A DNA stretch of 30,737 nt from JAUIGE01 sp045106685 (GCA_045106685.1 JBGCFB010000012.1:1-30737); one strand, 5' to 3'. Counted from the first letter of the stretch, positions 15,209-23,725 are shown. Numbers and translations: made by a program. Notes: a model not told the origin generated them from the sequence alone.

Positions 15209-15661
15209 CTATCCCAGCCTTAGCATCTCGGTATGCGGAATACCGTCCATCATGTACGAGTCACTTTCTGGCCTAAATCCGAGATTGCCATAGAATCGCT
15301 CCAAATGCGTTTGTGCTTCAATACGAATCGGCAGGCCTTCACCAAAGACGGCCTCACAGGCCTTAATGGCCTCCTCCATCAACGTAGTGCCTAAGCCTGT
15401 TCCACGCTTTGAGATGTGCGTAACGACGCGGCCAATAGATGCTTCAGTATAATGAAGGCCAGGAGGCAGCAGACGAGCATACGCCACGAGGGCATCAGCT
15501 TCATAGCCCAATAGATGGATCGATTGCTGATCCTTATTGTCCACATCCTGATAGACACAATCTTGCTCTACAACAAAAATTTCAGACCGAAGATGCAAAA
15601 CCTTGTATAGCTGTTCGAGACTAAACTCATCGAACTTGAGGACGTGCCATTGGATTGCCAT
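15209..15661 (-). CDS. elaA: GNAT family N-acetyltransferase, ElaA-like
   Basis: A 150-residue acyl-CoA-dependent acetyltransferase. The N-terminal half has the ElaA signature: LHLRSEIFVVEQDCVYQDVD (~23-42), then an IHLLGYE strand. The acetyl-CoA loop is IGRVVTHISKRGTGLGTTLM (~76-95), where RGTGLG matches the R/Q-x-x-G-x-G/A motif. FYGNLGF (~128-134) is the usual C-terminal motif. Length is normal. The substrate of ElaA is not well established. The gene starts 5 bp after the stop of the M23 peptidase gene, so both are probably in one operon. Confidence 0.88.
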   Translation of the reverse strand: MAIQWHVLKFDEFSLEQLYKVLHLRSEIFVVEQDCVYQDVDNKDQQSIHLLGYEADALVAYARLLPPGLHYTEASIGRVVTHISKRGTGLGTTLMEEAIKACEAVFGEGLPIRIEAQTHLERFYGNLGFRPESDSYMMDGIPHTEMLRLG

Positions 15662-15666
15662 AGAGC

Positions 15667-17019
15667 CTACTTGCCCTTTGTATTAGCTTCAGAAGAACCG
15701 CTTGCTATTCCTTCTTCCACTTGCGGAGCTTCGACTGGCGCAGGCTCTGCTTCAATAAGTGGTAAAACAATATTGTCGAGTCGGTGAACGACGACATCTT
15801 TTACTGCGAGGAACATCGGCTTGATATCTTCTGGAATCGGTTCGACTGGCGGAGCCTGAATGCTTGCAGGATTCACCTGACGACCGTTTTGCCAAAAACG
15901 GAAACATAAGTGAGGGCCAGTTGCGAGTCCTGTGCTTCCTACAAAGCCAATCACATCACCTTGCTTGACGACCTTTCCTACACGCATGCCTTCAGCAAAT
16001 CGTGACATATGAAGATACTGCGTAGCATATGTGCTATTGTGGCGAACTTTGATAAAGCGGCCGTTACCTTTGGCGTATGTCGCCTTGATAATCGTGCCAT
16101 CACCGATGCTGCGGATTGGTGTGCCAGTAGGTGCGGCATAGTCGATTCCGAGGTGAGGACGTGAGCGCTTCAAGATAGGGTGAAAGCGACGATAGGTAAA
16201 TCCTGAGCTAATGCGAGTATAGTTAAGTGGAGCTTTTAGGAAAGCTTTGCGCATGCTGTTTCCATTCTCATCAAAGTATTCAAGCTTGCCTTCTTTTTCA
16301 AAACCAATAGCATAAAAAGTCTGGTCGCCGTGCTTGAAAGCAACTGACTTTACTTTTGCAATACCGATCGACTCTCCATCAACAAATGCTTCGTCAAATA
16401 CGACTTTAAACCAGTCGCCTTTTTGAGTATGGAAAAAGTCGAGTGTCCATCCATAAATATTCTCAAGTTCAGAAGCGAGGCTAATATCGATTCCCTGTTT
16501 TTGAATTGCTCCATAAAGCGAGGAAGTGATGATGCCAGAAGCTTCACGTTCTTCTGTCTTGATAGGTTTGCGAGCGCCATATGCAAGCACACTATCTCGC
16601 AGATCCCAAACGATGTATTCTGTTTTATTTTTTTCGTAGACAAAATAATCTACTGCGCCTGATTCCTCCTGTATAAAAGTATAAGGCTTTCCGCTACGCA
16701 TTTTGCGGATATCAAAGATGCCTTTCGCTGCATCGACCATCGCAATCACCTTGGGGTAAGGTACACCGTGATCAGCAAGTAGCTCGCCGAGCACTTCGTT
16801 GCGCTGGACTTCGCCTTGCATGACCTTGTAGTCGTTTACATCGATGCCATAAATCTTGTTGGCAGGATTGCTAACAGGAGGAGCAGGAATGGGGCTTGAA
16901 GAAAGCGAAACTGCTTGGACATCGGATGCCGAATTAGTGGGATACGTACAGGCCGAAAATGAAAGCATAATGGATATTACAATAGATGTAATAAAGACGA
17001 GGGGTAGATGTTTTCTCAA
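15667..17019 (-). CDS. M23 family peptidoglycan metallopeptidase, lipoprotein, with variant HxC motif
   Basis: 450 residues from a TTG at 17019; an in-frame stop lies upstream and no suitable ATG exists. The lipoprotein signal has lipobox FSAC (Cys24). Residues ~60-240 are the N-terminal region with a LysM/opacity-associated-like segment (YKVMQGEVQRNEVLGELLAD). The LytM domain is ~270-385. Its zinc ligands H289 and D293 are in RPHLGIDYAAP, and a catalytic-type His is at 337 (YLHMS). The final motif, normally HxH, reads GPHLCFRFW, so Cys372 replaces the third zinc-binding His. A Pro/Glu-rich tail of ~60 residues follows. It presumably trims peptidoglycan peptides, but the cysteine needs attention. 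The gene is upstream of elaA in the same operon. Confidence 0.88.
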   Translation of the reverse strand: MRKHLPLVFITSIVISIMLSFSACTYPTNSASDVQAVSLSSSPIPAPPVSNPANKIYGIDVNDYKVMQGEVQRNEVLGELLADHGVPYPKVIAMVDAAKGIFDIRKMRSGKPYTFIQEESGAVDYFVYEKNKTEYIVWDLRDSVLAYGARKPIKTEEREASGIITSSLYGAIQKQGIDISLASELENIYGWTLDFFHTQKGDWFKVVFDEAFVDGESIGIAKVKSVAFKHGDQTFYAIGFEKEGKLEYFDENGNSMRKAFLKAPLNYTRISSGFTYRRFHPILKRSRPHLGIDYAAPTGTPIRSIGDGTIIKATYAKGNGRFIKVRHNSTYATQYLHMSRFAEGMRVGKVVKQGDVIGFVGSTGLATGPHLCFRFWQNGRQVNPASIQAPPVEPIPEDIKPMFLAVKDVVVHRLDNIVLPLIEAEPAPVEAPQVEEGIASGSSEANTKGK

Positions 17020-17148
17020 GATAAAGGGCTGTTATACAGGCGGTTATTATATCAGGCCATGAAAATAGGCACTGTTTTGCTTTTCCACAACCTATCCACA
17101 CATTTTCCACTTATCGTGTTATTGTGCAGCTCGTCGATTTCAAATGGG

Positions 17149-17175
17149 TTTGGTGTCTGTGAGGCCATATTTTTG
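17149..17175 (+). promoter_or_regulatory. Candidate promoter for the 17200 gene
   Basis: TATTTTTG at 17168-17175 matches the TAnnTTTG box and is 24 nt before the ATG at 17200. A TTTG at 17149-17152 could serve as -33 element, but the spacing (15 nt) is shorter than usual. Position and match make this plausible, no more. Confidence 0.35.
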
Positions 17176-17199
17176 GTTCATTATGTACTTGAATCCAAA

Positions 17200-17628
17200 A
17201 TGAACAGCATCATGACACGCACTTTTTTAATCCTGTTTTTTACCAGTATCCTGAGCATCTCAGTTTACGATTTAGGCGCAGTATCTGGGCTGTCCTTAGC
17301 GGACTATCAGTTTCATTTTGATTTACCTGCCTTTGACGGTTCCGGGCCAAAGGCCTTGGGTAAGGTGGATAGGGGAGGGCCTGTCAAAGCAGAAAAGGAG
17401 CTTGCTTTTTCTACAAAAAAGGAAGGTCATTACAACGTTGTACTGACGCTTTCCAACGGTATTATCTTTTCCTATCAGGATGGGGAGGTCAAAGCGGCCC
17501 TCGATGATGAGCTGTTGGAAATTGAGGGGGAATACCTGGTGTATAGTTCACTAGGGGTTGCCAGAATTAGTTTTGATCCGAAGTCTGGTGAACTCTGGTG
17601 GGTGTTTGATAAAGGAGGCGAGCAATAG
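17200..17628 (+). CDS. Small hypothetical exported or membrane-anchored protein
   Basis: 142 residues if it starts at ATG 17200 (ATG 17212 also possible). The frame is open further upstream to 17008, but that part overlaps the divergent M23 gene and the predicted promoter, so I exclude it. The N-terminus (MTRTFLILFFTSILSISVYDL) looks like a signal peptide or anchor. The rest is beta-rich, with HYNVVLTLSNGIIFSYQDGEVKA and VYSSLGVARISFDPKSGELWWV resembling strands of a small barrel or sandwich. Function unknown. Confidence 0.5.
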   Translation: MNSIMTRTFLILFFTSILSISVYDLGAVSGLSLADYQFHFDLPAFDGSGPKALGKVDRGGPVKAEKELAFSTKKEGHYNVVLTLSNGIIFSYQDGEVKAALDDELLEIEGEYLVYSSLGVARISFDPKSGELWWVFDKGGEQ

Positions 17629-17726
17629 CCTGCGAAAGGCTTATCATAGACATGTCCCTGCTGAACTGAATAAATGTCTCATTTATCTTAAAATAGGAGA
17701 CGAGTACGTGATTCAGTGCGTTATGT

Positions 17727-17743
17727 GGTAAATTCAATTTACC
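17727..17743. promoter_or_regulatory. Perfect 17-bp palindrome just upstream of the 17755 start
   Basis: ggtaaatt-c-aatttacc has 8-bp perfect arms around one base and lies 11 bp before the ATG. It could be a protein-binding operator or a structure controlling ribosome access. No regulator can be assigned. Confidence 0.35.
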
Positions 17744-17754
17744 CTTAAACTTAC

Positions 17755-19239
17755 ATGTATATGCCTCGGACACTTACGCTTTCCTTTTTGCTTCTATTTT
17801 TCATTTACAGCTATGCGCAAACGCCACTCGGGAATACTATTTATGGTCAAGACGGTGATCAGGCTGGTAAGGCTGTAGCTCTTTCTGCCGATGGCCGTAC
17901 CATGGCGATTGGAGCACCTATTTATGACAATTTGGTTGTAGGCGGTGGCCAAGTCCGAGTACTAAGACTAGATGGTGGCATCTGGAAGCCACACGGGACT
18001 GATATATTGGGAGCCCAGGAGGTCGAGTTTTTGGGGTATCAACTTGATCTATCTCACAATGGTAACCGCATTATTATTGGCACACGTTTCAATAGCGATT
18101 CCGGGAGGTTTGCCGGAAAAGCCTTTGTGTTGGAATTTCAGAATGGAAATTGGCAGCAACTAGGCAGTAATATTACAGGACAGTTTCCTCAAGATATTCT
18201 GGGGGAAGGCGTCTCTATTTCTGGCGATGGAACACGGATCGCAGTCGGTTCTCCGGGTTTTGATGCTGGAGGAATGGACCGCGGACTCATTCGAGTGCTC
18301 GAATGGAAAAATGGCGCATGGGAGCAAGTAGGTAAGGATTTTTTAGGAGAAAAAGATGGGAGCCAGCTTGGGAGGTGTATGGTGCTATCTACCGATGGCA
18401 GCATCTTGGCGATTGGCGATCGACGTAATGCAGACAATGGAGCTAATGCTGGGCAGATTCTCATATACCAATGGTCTGGTACTGATTGGAAGCAGTTAGG
18501 AAAAGGAATAAAAGGCGAAAAAGAGGGGAGCGATTTTGGCGGGAATATTGATTTTACTTCAGAAAGTATGAAGCTGATAACATCAAGTCGGGAAGGAGCT
18601 GGAGCTACCGAAGATGGCCGCGCGCTAATTTTTGAGTGGAAGGACAATGATTGGTTACAGGTAGGGAAAACGATATTAAGCAAGGCTATCAAAGACGGCT
18701 CAGGTACTTCCGTTTCTATTTCTGCGGATGGTAATCGAGTAGCTTTTGGTGCGCCGCTATTTGACCTGAGCGATGCTCGCACGGGGCATGCACGTGTGTA
18801 TGATTGGGATGAAACTGACTGGCTTCAATATGGCGCCGACTTCGTCGGTGATTCCTCGCTCGATGATTTCGGAGCATCGGTAGCACTTTCTGCCGATGGC
18901 CAAACGCTTGCTGTGGGAGCACCAGGAAATGACTTCACCGGCACAAATGCAGGGCAGGTAAAGGCATTTGACCTTCGCCAAAGCACAAGTATAGATGGCG
19001 CTAAAGCACTTTCGCCTATTTCGCTCTATCCAAATCCAACCAATGAACGCGTATATATATCAAGCTCACAAGCTGGTATTCAGACTATCATCATGTATGA
19101 CCTACATGGTCGCCAGCTAGATATTGAACTTGATAAGCAATTTGCAAAATGGTCGGTGAGAAGCCAGTACAAAGGATTTGCCATACTTTTAATCCAAACT
19201 GAGGAAGGATTTTATCGAGAAAAGGTCCTGTTTGAATAG
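17755..19239 (+). CDS. T9SS-exported beta-propeller-like repeat protein
   Basis: 494 residues with a signal peptide (MPRTLTLSFLLLFFIYSYAQ after an optional MY; start at ATG 17755). From ~25 to ~405 it is built of about seven repeats of roughly 50-55 residues. Each has the pattern G-x-x-x-x-L-S-x-D-G-x-x-x-A-I-G-A-P, then a strand such as GQVRVLRLDG or RVYDWDE, and then W-x-Q-x-G. These resemble FG-GAP/integrin-like propeller blades. Residues ~415-494 are a type-A T9SS C-terminal domain: SLYPNPTNERVYISSS, MYDLHGRQL, REKVLFE. It is thus secreted through the outer membrane and attached to the cell surface or released. The role may be adhesion, or it may be a reporter-like product of a large paralogous family. 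Confidence 0.85.
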   Translation: MYMPRTLTLSFLLLFFIYSYAQTPLGNTIYGQDGDQAGKAVALSADGRTMAIGAPIYDNLVVGGGQVRVLRLDGGIWKPHGTDILGAQEVEFLGYQLDLSHNGNRIIIGTRFNSDSGRFAGKAFVLEFQNGNWQQLGSNITGQFPQDILGEGVSISGDGTRIAVGSPGFDAGGMDRGLIRVLEWKNGAWEQVGKDFLGEKDGSQLGRCMVLSTDGSILAIGDRRNADNGANAGQILIYQWSGTDWKQLGKGIKGEKEGSDFGGNIDFTSESMKLITSSREGAGATEDGRALIFEWKDNDWLQVGKTILSKAIKDGSGTSVSISADGNRVAFGAPLFDLSDARTGHARVYDWDETDWLQYGADFVGDSSLDDFGASVALSADGQTLAVGAPGNDFTGTNAGQVKAFDLRQSTSIDGAKALSPISLYPNPTNERVYISSSQAGIQTIIMYDLHGRQLDIELDKQFAKWSVRSQYKGFAILLIQTEEGFYREKVLFE

Positions 19240-19263
19240 CTTATTTCTTACACAAAAAGGTCG

Positions 19264-19298
19264 TTTTGATATATATCCAATAATAATCCTTACCTTTG
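19264..19298 (+). promoter_or_regulatory. Bacteroidota-type promoter of the RRM gene
   Basis: TTTTG at 19264-19268 and TACCTTTG at 19291-19298, separated by 22 nt, fit the -33 TTTG and -7 TAnnTTTG pattern. The start codon is 26 nt beyond the -7 box. This is the best complete promoter in the window. Confidence 0.65.
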
Positions 19299-19323
19299 GC
19301 GCAAATATTAACCTAGTACTAAA

Positions 19324-19644
19324 ATGGCCAAGAAAATTTACGTAGGGAACTTACCCTTCTCTGCTACTGAAGAAGATGTAACTGAAATGTTCGGTGAATA
19401 CGGAACTGTTACTTCTGTTAATTTGATCACAGACCGCGAGACAGGAAGACCAAGAGGATTTGGTTTTGTGGAGATGGAAGATGGAGCTGACGAGGCAATC
19501 GAAGCATTGAACCAGTCAGACATGGGTGGACGTTCACTCAACATCAACGAGGCACGTCCTCGCGAAGAAAGAGGACCACGTAGAGACAACCGCGGTGGCG
19601 GTGGTGGATACGGTGGCGGTGGTGGCGGCGGCAATCGCTGGTAA
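19324..19644 (+). CDS. RNA-binding protein with one RRM and glycine-rich tail
   Basis: 106 residues. One RNA-recognition motif spans ~2-80, with RNP2 KIYVGNLPFS (4-13) and RNP1 RGFGFVEM (~43-50). The C-terminal ~25 residues are Arg- and Gly-rich (RREERGPRRD-like, then long glycine runs). Such proteins are common in Bacteroidota and cyanobacteria, where they act as RNA chaperones or post-transcriptional regulators, often cold-induced. The gene is monocistronic: a clear promoter lies upstream, and a hairpin and terminator lie downstream. Arg/Gly-rich tails also occur on the DEAD-box helicase of this window, which could act on the same RNAs. Confidence 0.93.
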   Translation: MAKKIYVGNLPFSATEEDVTEMFGEYGTVTSVNLITDRETGRPRGFGFVEMEDGADEAIEALNQSDMGGRSLNINEARPREERGPRRDNRGGGGGYGGGGGGGNRW

Positions 19645-19666
19645 TCACTCAATCAACTGAACTCTG

Positions 19667-19737
19667 CACAAGCTCTGTGCTTGTGAATAACGCAATATAA
19701 AAAGGGAAACAGCTACCAAGCTGTTTCCCTTTTTCTT
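19667..19737 (+). terminator. Rho-independent terminator of the RRM gene, preceded by a small hairpin
   Basis: The terminator stem is aaaagggaaacagct (19700-19714) and its complement (19720-19734), with a five-base loop and a T-tract. A second perfect 7-bp hairpin (cacaagc-tctgt-gcttgtg, 19667-19685) lies just before it, 22 bp after the stop codon. Confidence 0.85.
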
Positions 19738-19768
19738 TGTTGGTGTCTAACTATGTAATAAAAAGGCC

Positions 19769-21229
19769 ATGTACAAAAGACTGCTCTCGATTCTTCCTAT
19801 CACAGTAGTATTGCTAGTATTTGCTGCATGCAAAAATGACGACACCCCGAAAGTGCCCGGAAATACGGTTTCGCTTGAGAGCCATTCAAAAACTCCTGTT
19901 TTCTTTGAAATCCGCCCTGAGTTTTCTGAAATAGAGATTTACAATCTCCTTTCTTCCGAAGATCAACTTACCGAGTCACCTGACTTCGTGTATGGCTCAA
20001 TGGCAGACGGAGCCGGTTTGATACGAAGTGATGATAGTACATTTACCTTAATCAATAATATCGAAGCGGACTTCTCTATCGCTCGTATCACCTTCGATAA
20101 GACGTTTAAACCAGTGAAGGGTGAGCATATTCTGAATGCCAATGGTACTGCTTATACTGCCCAGTGTTCCGGAACCCTTATCACTCCTTCTGAGCATGGT
20201 TTTGGGCCTCTGTACCTCTCCGGCGGAGAGTGGGGGGGAGCCTCCAAAGGTGTTTTCGCTACAGACCCATTTCGCAGTGTAAATGAAGCTTCTATACCCA
20301 AAATGCTTACAGCCATGGGGCAGTGGTCTGTGGAGAACGCAGTACCTATTGGGAAAGACGCTTATGCTGATAAGACTGTCGTATTTATCGGCGATGATGA
20401 CTCAGATGATAATGTGCCTTCAGGCCAGCTTGGTATGTATGTCGGCGATCGTGGTGATCTTGAAGGCGGTAAGCTTTATGGCCTGAAAGTCGCTGACGCA
20501 GGTATTATCTACGAAATGGACATGGAGGAAGGAAGCAGCTATAAGGCCGAGTGGGTGGAGCTGGAAGAACTAGAGAGAGCCTTACTGGATGCAGAGTGTA
20601 AGTCAAAAGGCGTGATGGGTTTTTCTCGTCTGGAAGATATCGACTGGCGTCGCGGCTCGGCCAGCAATCAGCGCGAAGTCTATATGGCCGTTACCGGCCG
20701 TAACAAAGACGGCCTTATAGGAAAAGGAACGCTCTATGGTCGAGTATATAAAATCGTATTAAACGAAAATGACCCAACAGGTATCGCTACAATCACCTGT
20801 GTGCTGGACGGTGACAAACTCAACGGGAAAGCCAGAGCGCTTTACAGCCCTGATAATATCCTTGTTACCGAGAACTATGCTTACATTCAGGAGGACCCGA
20901 ACGGGTATTCATTCATGCCAGGCAAAGCGCATTATGCCTCCTTATACCAATACAATCTGAACACAGGCGAATTCAAAACAGTACTGAGCTGTGATCAAAG
21001 TGCAGCGACTACCCAAGGCTATGGTAATAGATCAAGCACTTGGGAAATCACGGGCATGATCGATGTTTCTGATATTATCAATGTCGACAATACCTACTTG
21101 ATGATTACCCAAAATCATGGTTGGGTACCTGCTGATGGGTCTTCATTTACGGACCCTTTGGCTAACCCTGCTTCCAATGCGCGCAAGGAAGGATCGATGC
21201 TATATGTTGTAAAAGGGCTTCAGCGATAG
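19769..21229 (+). CDS. PhoX-like (DUF839) lipoprotein
   Basis: 486 residues with a lipoprotein signal (LLVFAACKND, Cys21). The mature part has the look of a PhoX/DUF839 beta-propeller. It contains SMADGAGLIRSDDSTFTLIN (~77-96), CSGTLITPSEHGFGPLYLSGGEWGG (in the first half), GQWSVENAV followed by VVFIGDDDSDDN, LYGRVYKIVLNEN, and SPDNILVTENYAYIQEDPNG. These acidic and Glu-containing motifs parallel the Ca/Fe-binding sites of PhoX alkaline phosphatases. Whether the catalytic ligands are all present cannot be settled by eye, so phosphatase activity is inference. Its stop overlaps a GTG and lies 17 bp before the ATG of the cytochrome c peroxidase gene, so the two are coupled. Confidence 0.6.
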   Translation: MYKRLLSILPITVVLLVFAACKNDDTPKVPGNTVSLESHSKTPVFFEIRPEFSEIEIYNLLSSEDQLTESPDFVYGSMADGAGLIRSDDSTFTLINNIEADFSIARITFDKTFKPVKGEHILNANGTAYTAQCSGTLITPSEHGFGPLYLSGGEWGGASKGVFATDPFRSVNEASIPKMLTAMGQWSVENAVPIGKDAYADKTVVFIGDDDSDDNVPSGQLGMYVGDRGDLEGGKLYGLKVADAGIIYEMDMEEGSSYKAEWVELEELERALLDAECKSKGVMGFSRLEDIDWRRGSASNQREVYMAVTGRNKDGLIGKGTLYGRVYKIVLNENDPTGIATITCVLDGDKLNGKARALYSPDNILVTENYAYIQEDPNGYSFMPGKAHYASLYQYNLNTGEFKTVLSCDQSAATTQGYGNRSSTWEITGMIDVSDIINVDNTYLMITQNHGWVPADGSSFTDPLANPASNARKEGSMLYVVKGLQR

Positions 21230-21246
21230 TGGGAATTAATCTACTA

Positions 21247-23070
21247 ATGAGTTTTTGTAAACCGGCAAGAAAATCTATCGCCTTTTGGCTGGGAACTCCT
21301 TTTCCTCTTCGGTGCCTTATTGGCTTAATTGTTCTGCTGGCAGCCTGCGGCTCGGACGCTAACCTCCAGGCGGATGTTAATTATACCGATGCCATGGAGC
21401 TGCGCTATGCGACTACGCTGGATAGCTGTATCGCATCGCTGGAATCCCTCGCTGATCCTCAGCATAAACCGCGTGCTAAAGCCTCACTCGCGAGGGCGAG
21501 AGCCTTTTTTAAGTACGCTGAACCGATACTTGCTTTTACAGATGAGGATAATTACAAAAGCCTCAATCAGTCCAACTTTATTAAAATTGAGGAGGAGGAC
21601 GCTACGGATATAAAGATCAACATGCCCTGGGGTTTTCAGGTGCTGGAGGAACAGCTTTATTCCGACTCACTCGATTGGACTGCTATGTATGAAAATGCTC
21701 AGCTTACCCAAGGGCGATTGACCCTTATTCGAGCAAATGCTTCACTCAAGCATCTTAAGCCATACCATGTGTTATGGATAATTCAGAAAGCCTTTGCGCG
21801 GATTACATTAACCGGAATTTCAGGCTTTGATTCTCCCGTGTTAAACGCTTCATTGGAGGAAAGCGCGCTGGTATTAGAATCTTTACAATCCTATGTTGAA
21901 ATATGTCAAGGTTTGTTTTCAGATAAGGCGCTGGCTGATGCCTGGCAATCACAGCTGCAAGCCGCAATTGATGTCCTCCGTGCAGGCGATTTTGATAGTT
22001 TCGACCGCTATCATTTTATACAAAATCATATCCACCCTCTCCTTAGACTTTGGAACAAAACCGTAACAGACTGGAACGTAAGCTTTCCCTTTGCGATGGC
22101 CCTCTCTAATGATGCAAGCTCGTTTTTTAGTGCCAATACTTTTAATACTGGCTTCTTTGCAGATCCACTTTCAGGAGCTTTAACGCTAGAAAAGGCAGCG
22201 TTGGGAAAACGACTGTTCAATGATGTGCAGCTCTCTGCTTCCCAAACCATGAGTTGTGCAACATGCCACAAAAAGGAGCTCGCTTTTACGGATGGTTTAC
22301 AGCGTTCTAAAGGGCAAAATCGCAATAGCCCCAGCCTGACGTATGCCGGTTTCCAAAAACGCTTTTTTCATGATGGAAGGGCGGGAAGCCTGGAAGGGCA
22401 GATCGTCTCTGTAGTCAACAATGAAAACGAATTTCATAGTGATCTCAATAACCTCGTCAAGGCCGTTAAAAATGATCCTTCATATACCAATATCTTCGAT
22501 AGCCTATATATGCGAGGCGTGACGGACTTATCCATCCGCAACGCCATCGCCAGCTATATCAGAACTTTGGCCCCGTTCAATTCACCATTTGATGAAAACA
22601 TAAATGGAAAAGCGGCAAATTTGAAGGAGGAAGTGATTGCGGGTTTTAATGTATTTATGGGAAAAGCCGCCTGCGCGACCTGTCATTTTCCTCCCACATT
22701 CAATGGAACAGTTCCTCCGGATTTCTCCGAAAGTGAATTGGAAGTAATTGGCGTACCAATTATTCCTGATACTACTAGTGCAGAGATTGATTCTGACCTC
22801 GGTGCATGGAATTTATATAAAACGCCAGGTCGTGAGTATTTTTTCAAAATTCCAAGCCTTCGCAATGTTGCTCGCACTGCACCTTATATGCACAATGGCG
22901 TCTTTCATTCGCTGGAAGAGGTCGTTGATTTTTATAATCGGGGAGGAGGTCATGGGATCGGTATTCAACTAAAAAATCAGACGCTATCTCCTGATCCTCT
23001 CGGCCTCACCAGAGAGGAACAAGCTTCGCTTGTGGCTTTTATGAAGGCCCTTACAGATGGTGATTATTAG
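21247..23070 (+). CDS. Di-heme cytochrome c peroxidase (MauG/CCP family) with long N-terminal domain, lipoprotein
   Basis: About 607 residues from ATG 21247; a GTG at 21229 overlapping the previous stop is also possible. A hydrophobic segment ending in VLLAAC is a lipobox, though the region before it is long. Residues ~45-290 are a mostly helical domain not found in classical CCPs (e.g. MPWGFQVLEEQLYSDSLDW). The peroxidase part follows, with heme c site CATCH at 22255-22269 and a second CATCH at 22672-22686. APYMHNG probably supplies a heme-ligand methionine. It would reduce peroxide or oxidise a substrate in the periplasm. Pairing with the PhoX-like gene suggests a shared function that I cannot name. 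Confidence 0.88.
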   Translation: MSFCKPARKSIAFWLGTPFPLRCLIGLIVLLAACGSDANLQADVNYTDAMELRYATTLDSCIASLESLADPQHKPRAKASLARARAFFKYAEPILAFTDEDNYKSLNQSNFIKIEEEDATDIKINMPWGFQVLEEQLYSDSLDWTAMYENAQLTQGRLTLIRANASLKHLKPYHVLWIIQKAFARITLTGISGFDSPVLNASLEESALVLESLQSYVEICQGLFSDKALADAWQSQLQAAIDVLRAGDFDSFDRYHFIQNHIHPLLRLWNKTVTDWNVSFPFAMALSNDASSFFSANTFNTGFFADPLSGALTLEKAALGKRLFNDVQLSASQTMSCATCHKKELAFTDGLQRSKGQNRNSPSLTYAGFQKRFFHDGRAGSLEGQIVSVVNNENEFHSDLNNLVKAVKNDPSYTNIFDSLYMRGVTDLSIRNAIASYIRTLAPFNSPFDENINGKAANLKEEVIAGFNVFMGKAACATCHFPPTFNGTVPPDFSESELEVIGVPIIPDTTSAEIDSDLGAWNLYKTPGREYFFKIPSLRNVARTAPYMHNGVFHSLEEVVDFYNRGGGHGIGIQLKNQTLSPDPLGLTREEQASLVAFMKALTDGDY

Positions 23071-23261
23071 TGACGAAGGAACTAAGTCTTAAATCCCTAA
23101 TCATGATTCTGCAATCTCATTTTCGAGACGTTCCTAAAAGCATGGCTTAAGTAGTTGGACAGATTAAATCTGGTGTCATCTCGAGGGTTAATACAGGCGA
23201 TACCTGCAATATGTATTTTGATGACAAATACGTTCTTTCTATTGTTTCCGCCTTGCCGGAA

Positions 23262-23405
23262 AAGCTCCAGAGGAGCTTCAGGTTGGTAGATCATCATGGC
23301 CCCTCCATTTTTAGCTCCGGAGGAGCGGCCCATTCAGTGCCGCTCCTCCGGAGCTAAAACACAGGTGTGTTCGAGTTCTACCAACCTGGCGCTTCTCTGA
23401 AGCGC
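23262..23405. repeat. Nested palindromic repeat element
   Basis: Within the gene-free stretch 23071-23808. Outer arms are aggttggtaga (23280-23290) and tctaccaacct (23377-23387). Inside them is a perfect 19-bp inverted repeat (23311-23329 and 23339-23357, containing agctccggaggagc) with a 9-nt loop. Outside are two small hairpins (aagctcc-aga-ggagctt at 23262-23278, gcgcttc-tct-gaagcgc at 23389-23405). The whole could fold into a cloverleaf-like structure. It is not a tRNA. Confidence 0.75.
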
Positions 23406-23478
23406 TGCTACCTTTGGCAGCAAGTTTTAAGAATTGGAAACACTTTTACCTAGCTGATAATCAACAAACTACAAAACT

Positions 23479-23614
23479 TGTCATAAGCAGCCGCGAAGCA
23501 GTTTACCCTGAGCTTGTCGAAGGGAGAGATCTTGACTTTTCGTCCATTTAAGTCATTAAAGTCAAGATTCCTCACGAGCCTGCCCTGAGCGACGCCGAAT
23601 GGTTCGGAATGACA
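23479..23614. repeat. Dispersed inverted-repeat element (family shared with 27276-27373)
   Basis: The edges are tgtcat... and ...atgaca. The interior has inverted arms atcttgactttt and aaagtcaagatt around a ~22-nt loop, flanked by ccctgagcttgtcgaaggg and ccctgagcgacgccgaa. Its reverse complement aligns with 27276-27373 (tgtcattccgaa...gaggaatcttgacttt...aaagtcaagatc). The rest of the 23071-23808 gap shows no gene. Confidence 0.7.
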
Positions 23615-23725
23615 AAATAATTTTGAATGTGGGTTTTCTTTTGTCCACCTCCTTAGTAAGGTGCTCCATAAGATTTCCGCTATTCTTTTGACCTTAAGAG
23701 CCTCTAATCAGCACTGTTAACACAT

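Noticed and set aside
17008..17199. Upstream part of the 206-aa frame before ATG 17200
   Set aside because: It overlaps the divergent M23 gene and the likely promoter, and puts a signal-like segment in mid-protein.
19338..19652. 104-aa minus-strand ORF opposite the RRM gene
   Set aside because: Its proline runs are the complement of the glycine codons of the RRM tail.
23097..23333. 78-aa minus-strand ORF in the 23.1-kb gap
   Set aside because: It runs into the nested palindrome, has no recognisable domain, and its composition follows the repeat.
23262..23405. tRNA or tmRNA because of its cloverleaf-like symmetry
   Set aside because: Arms are of wrong length, there is no anticodon loop, T-loop GTTC context or CCA end.
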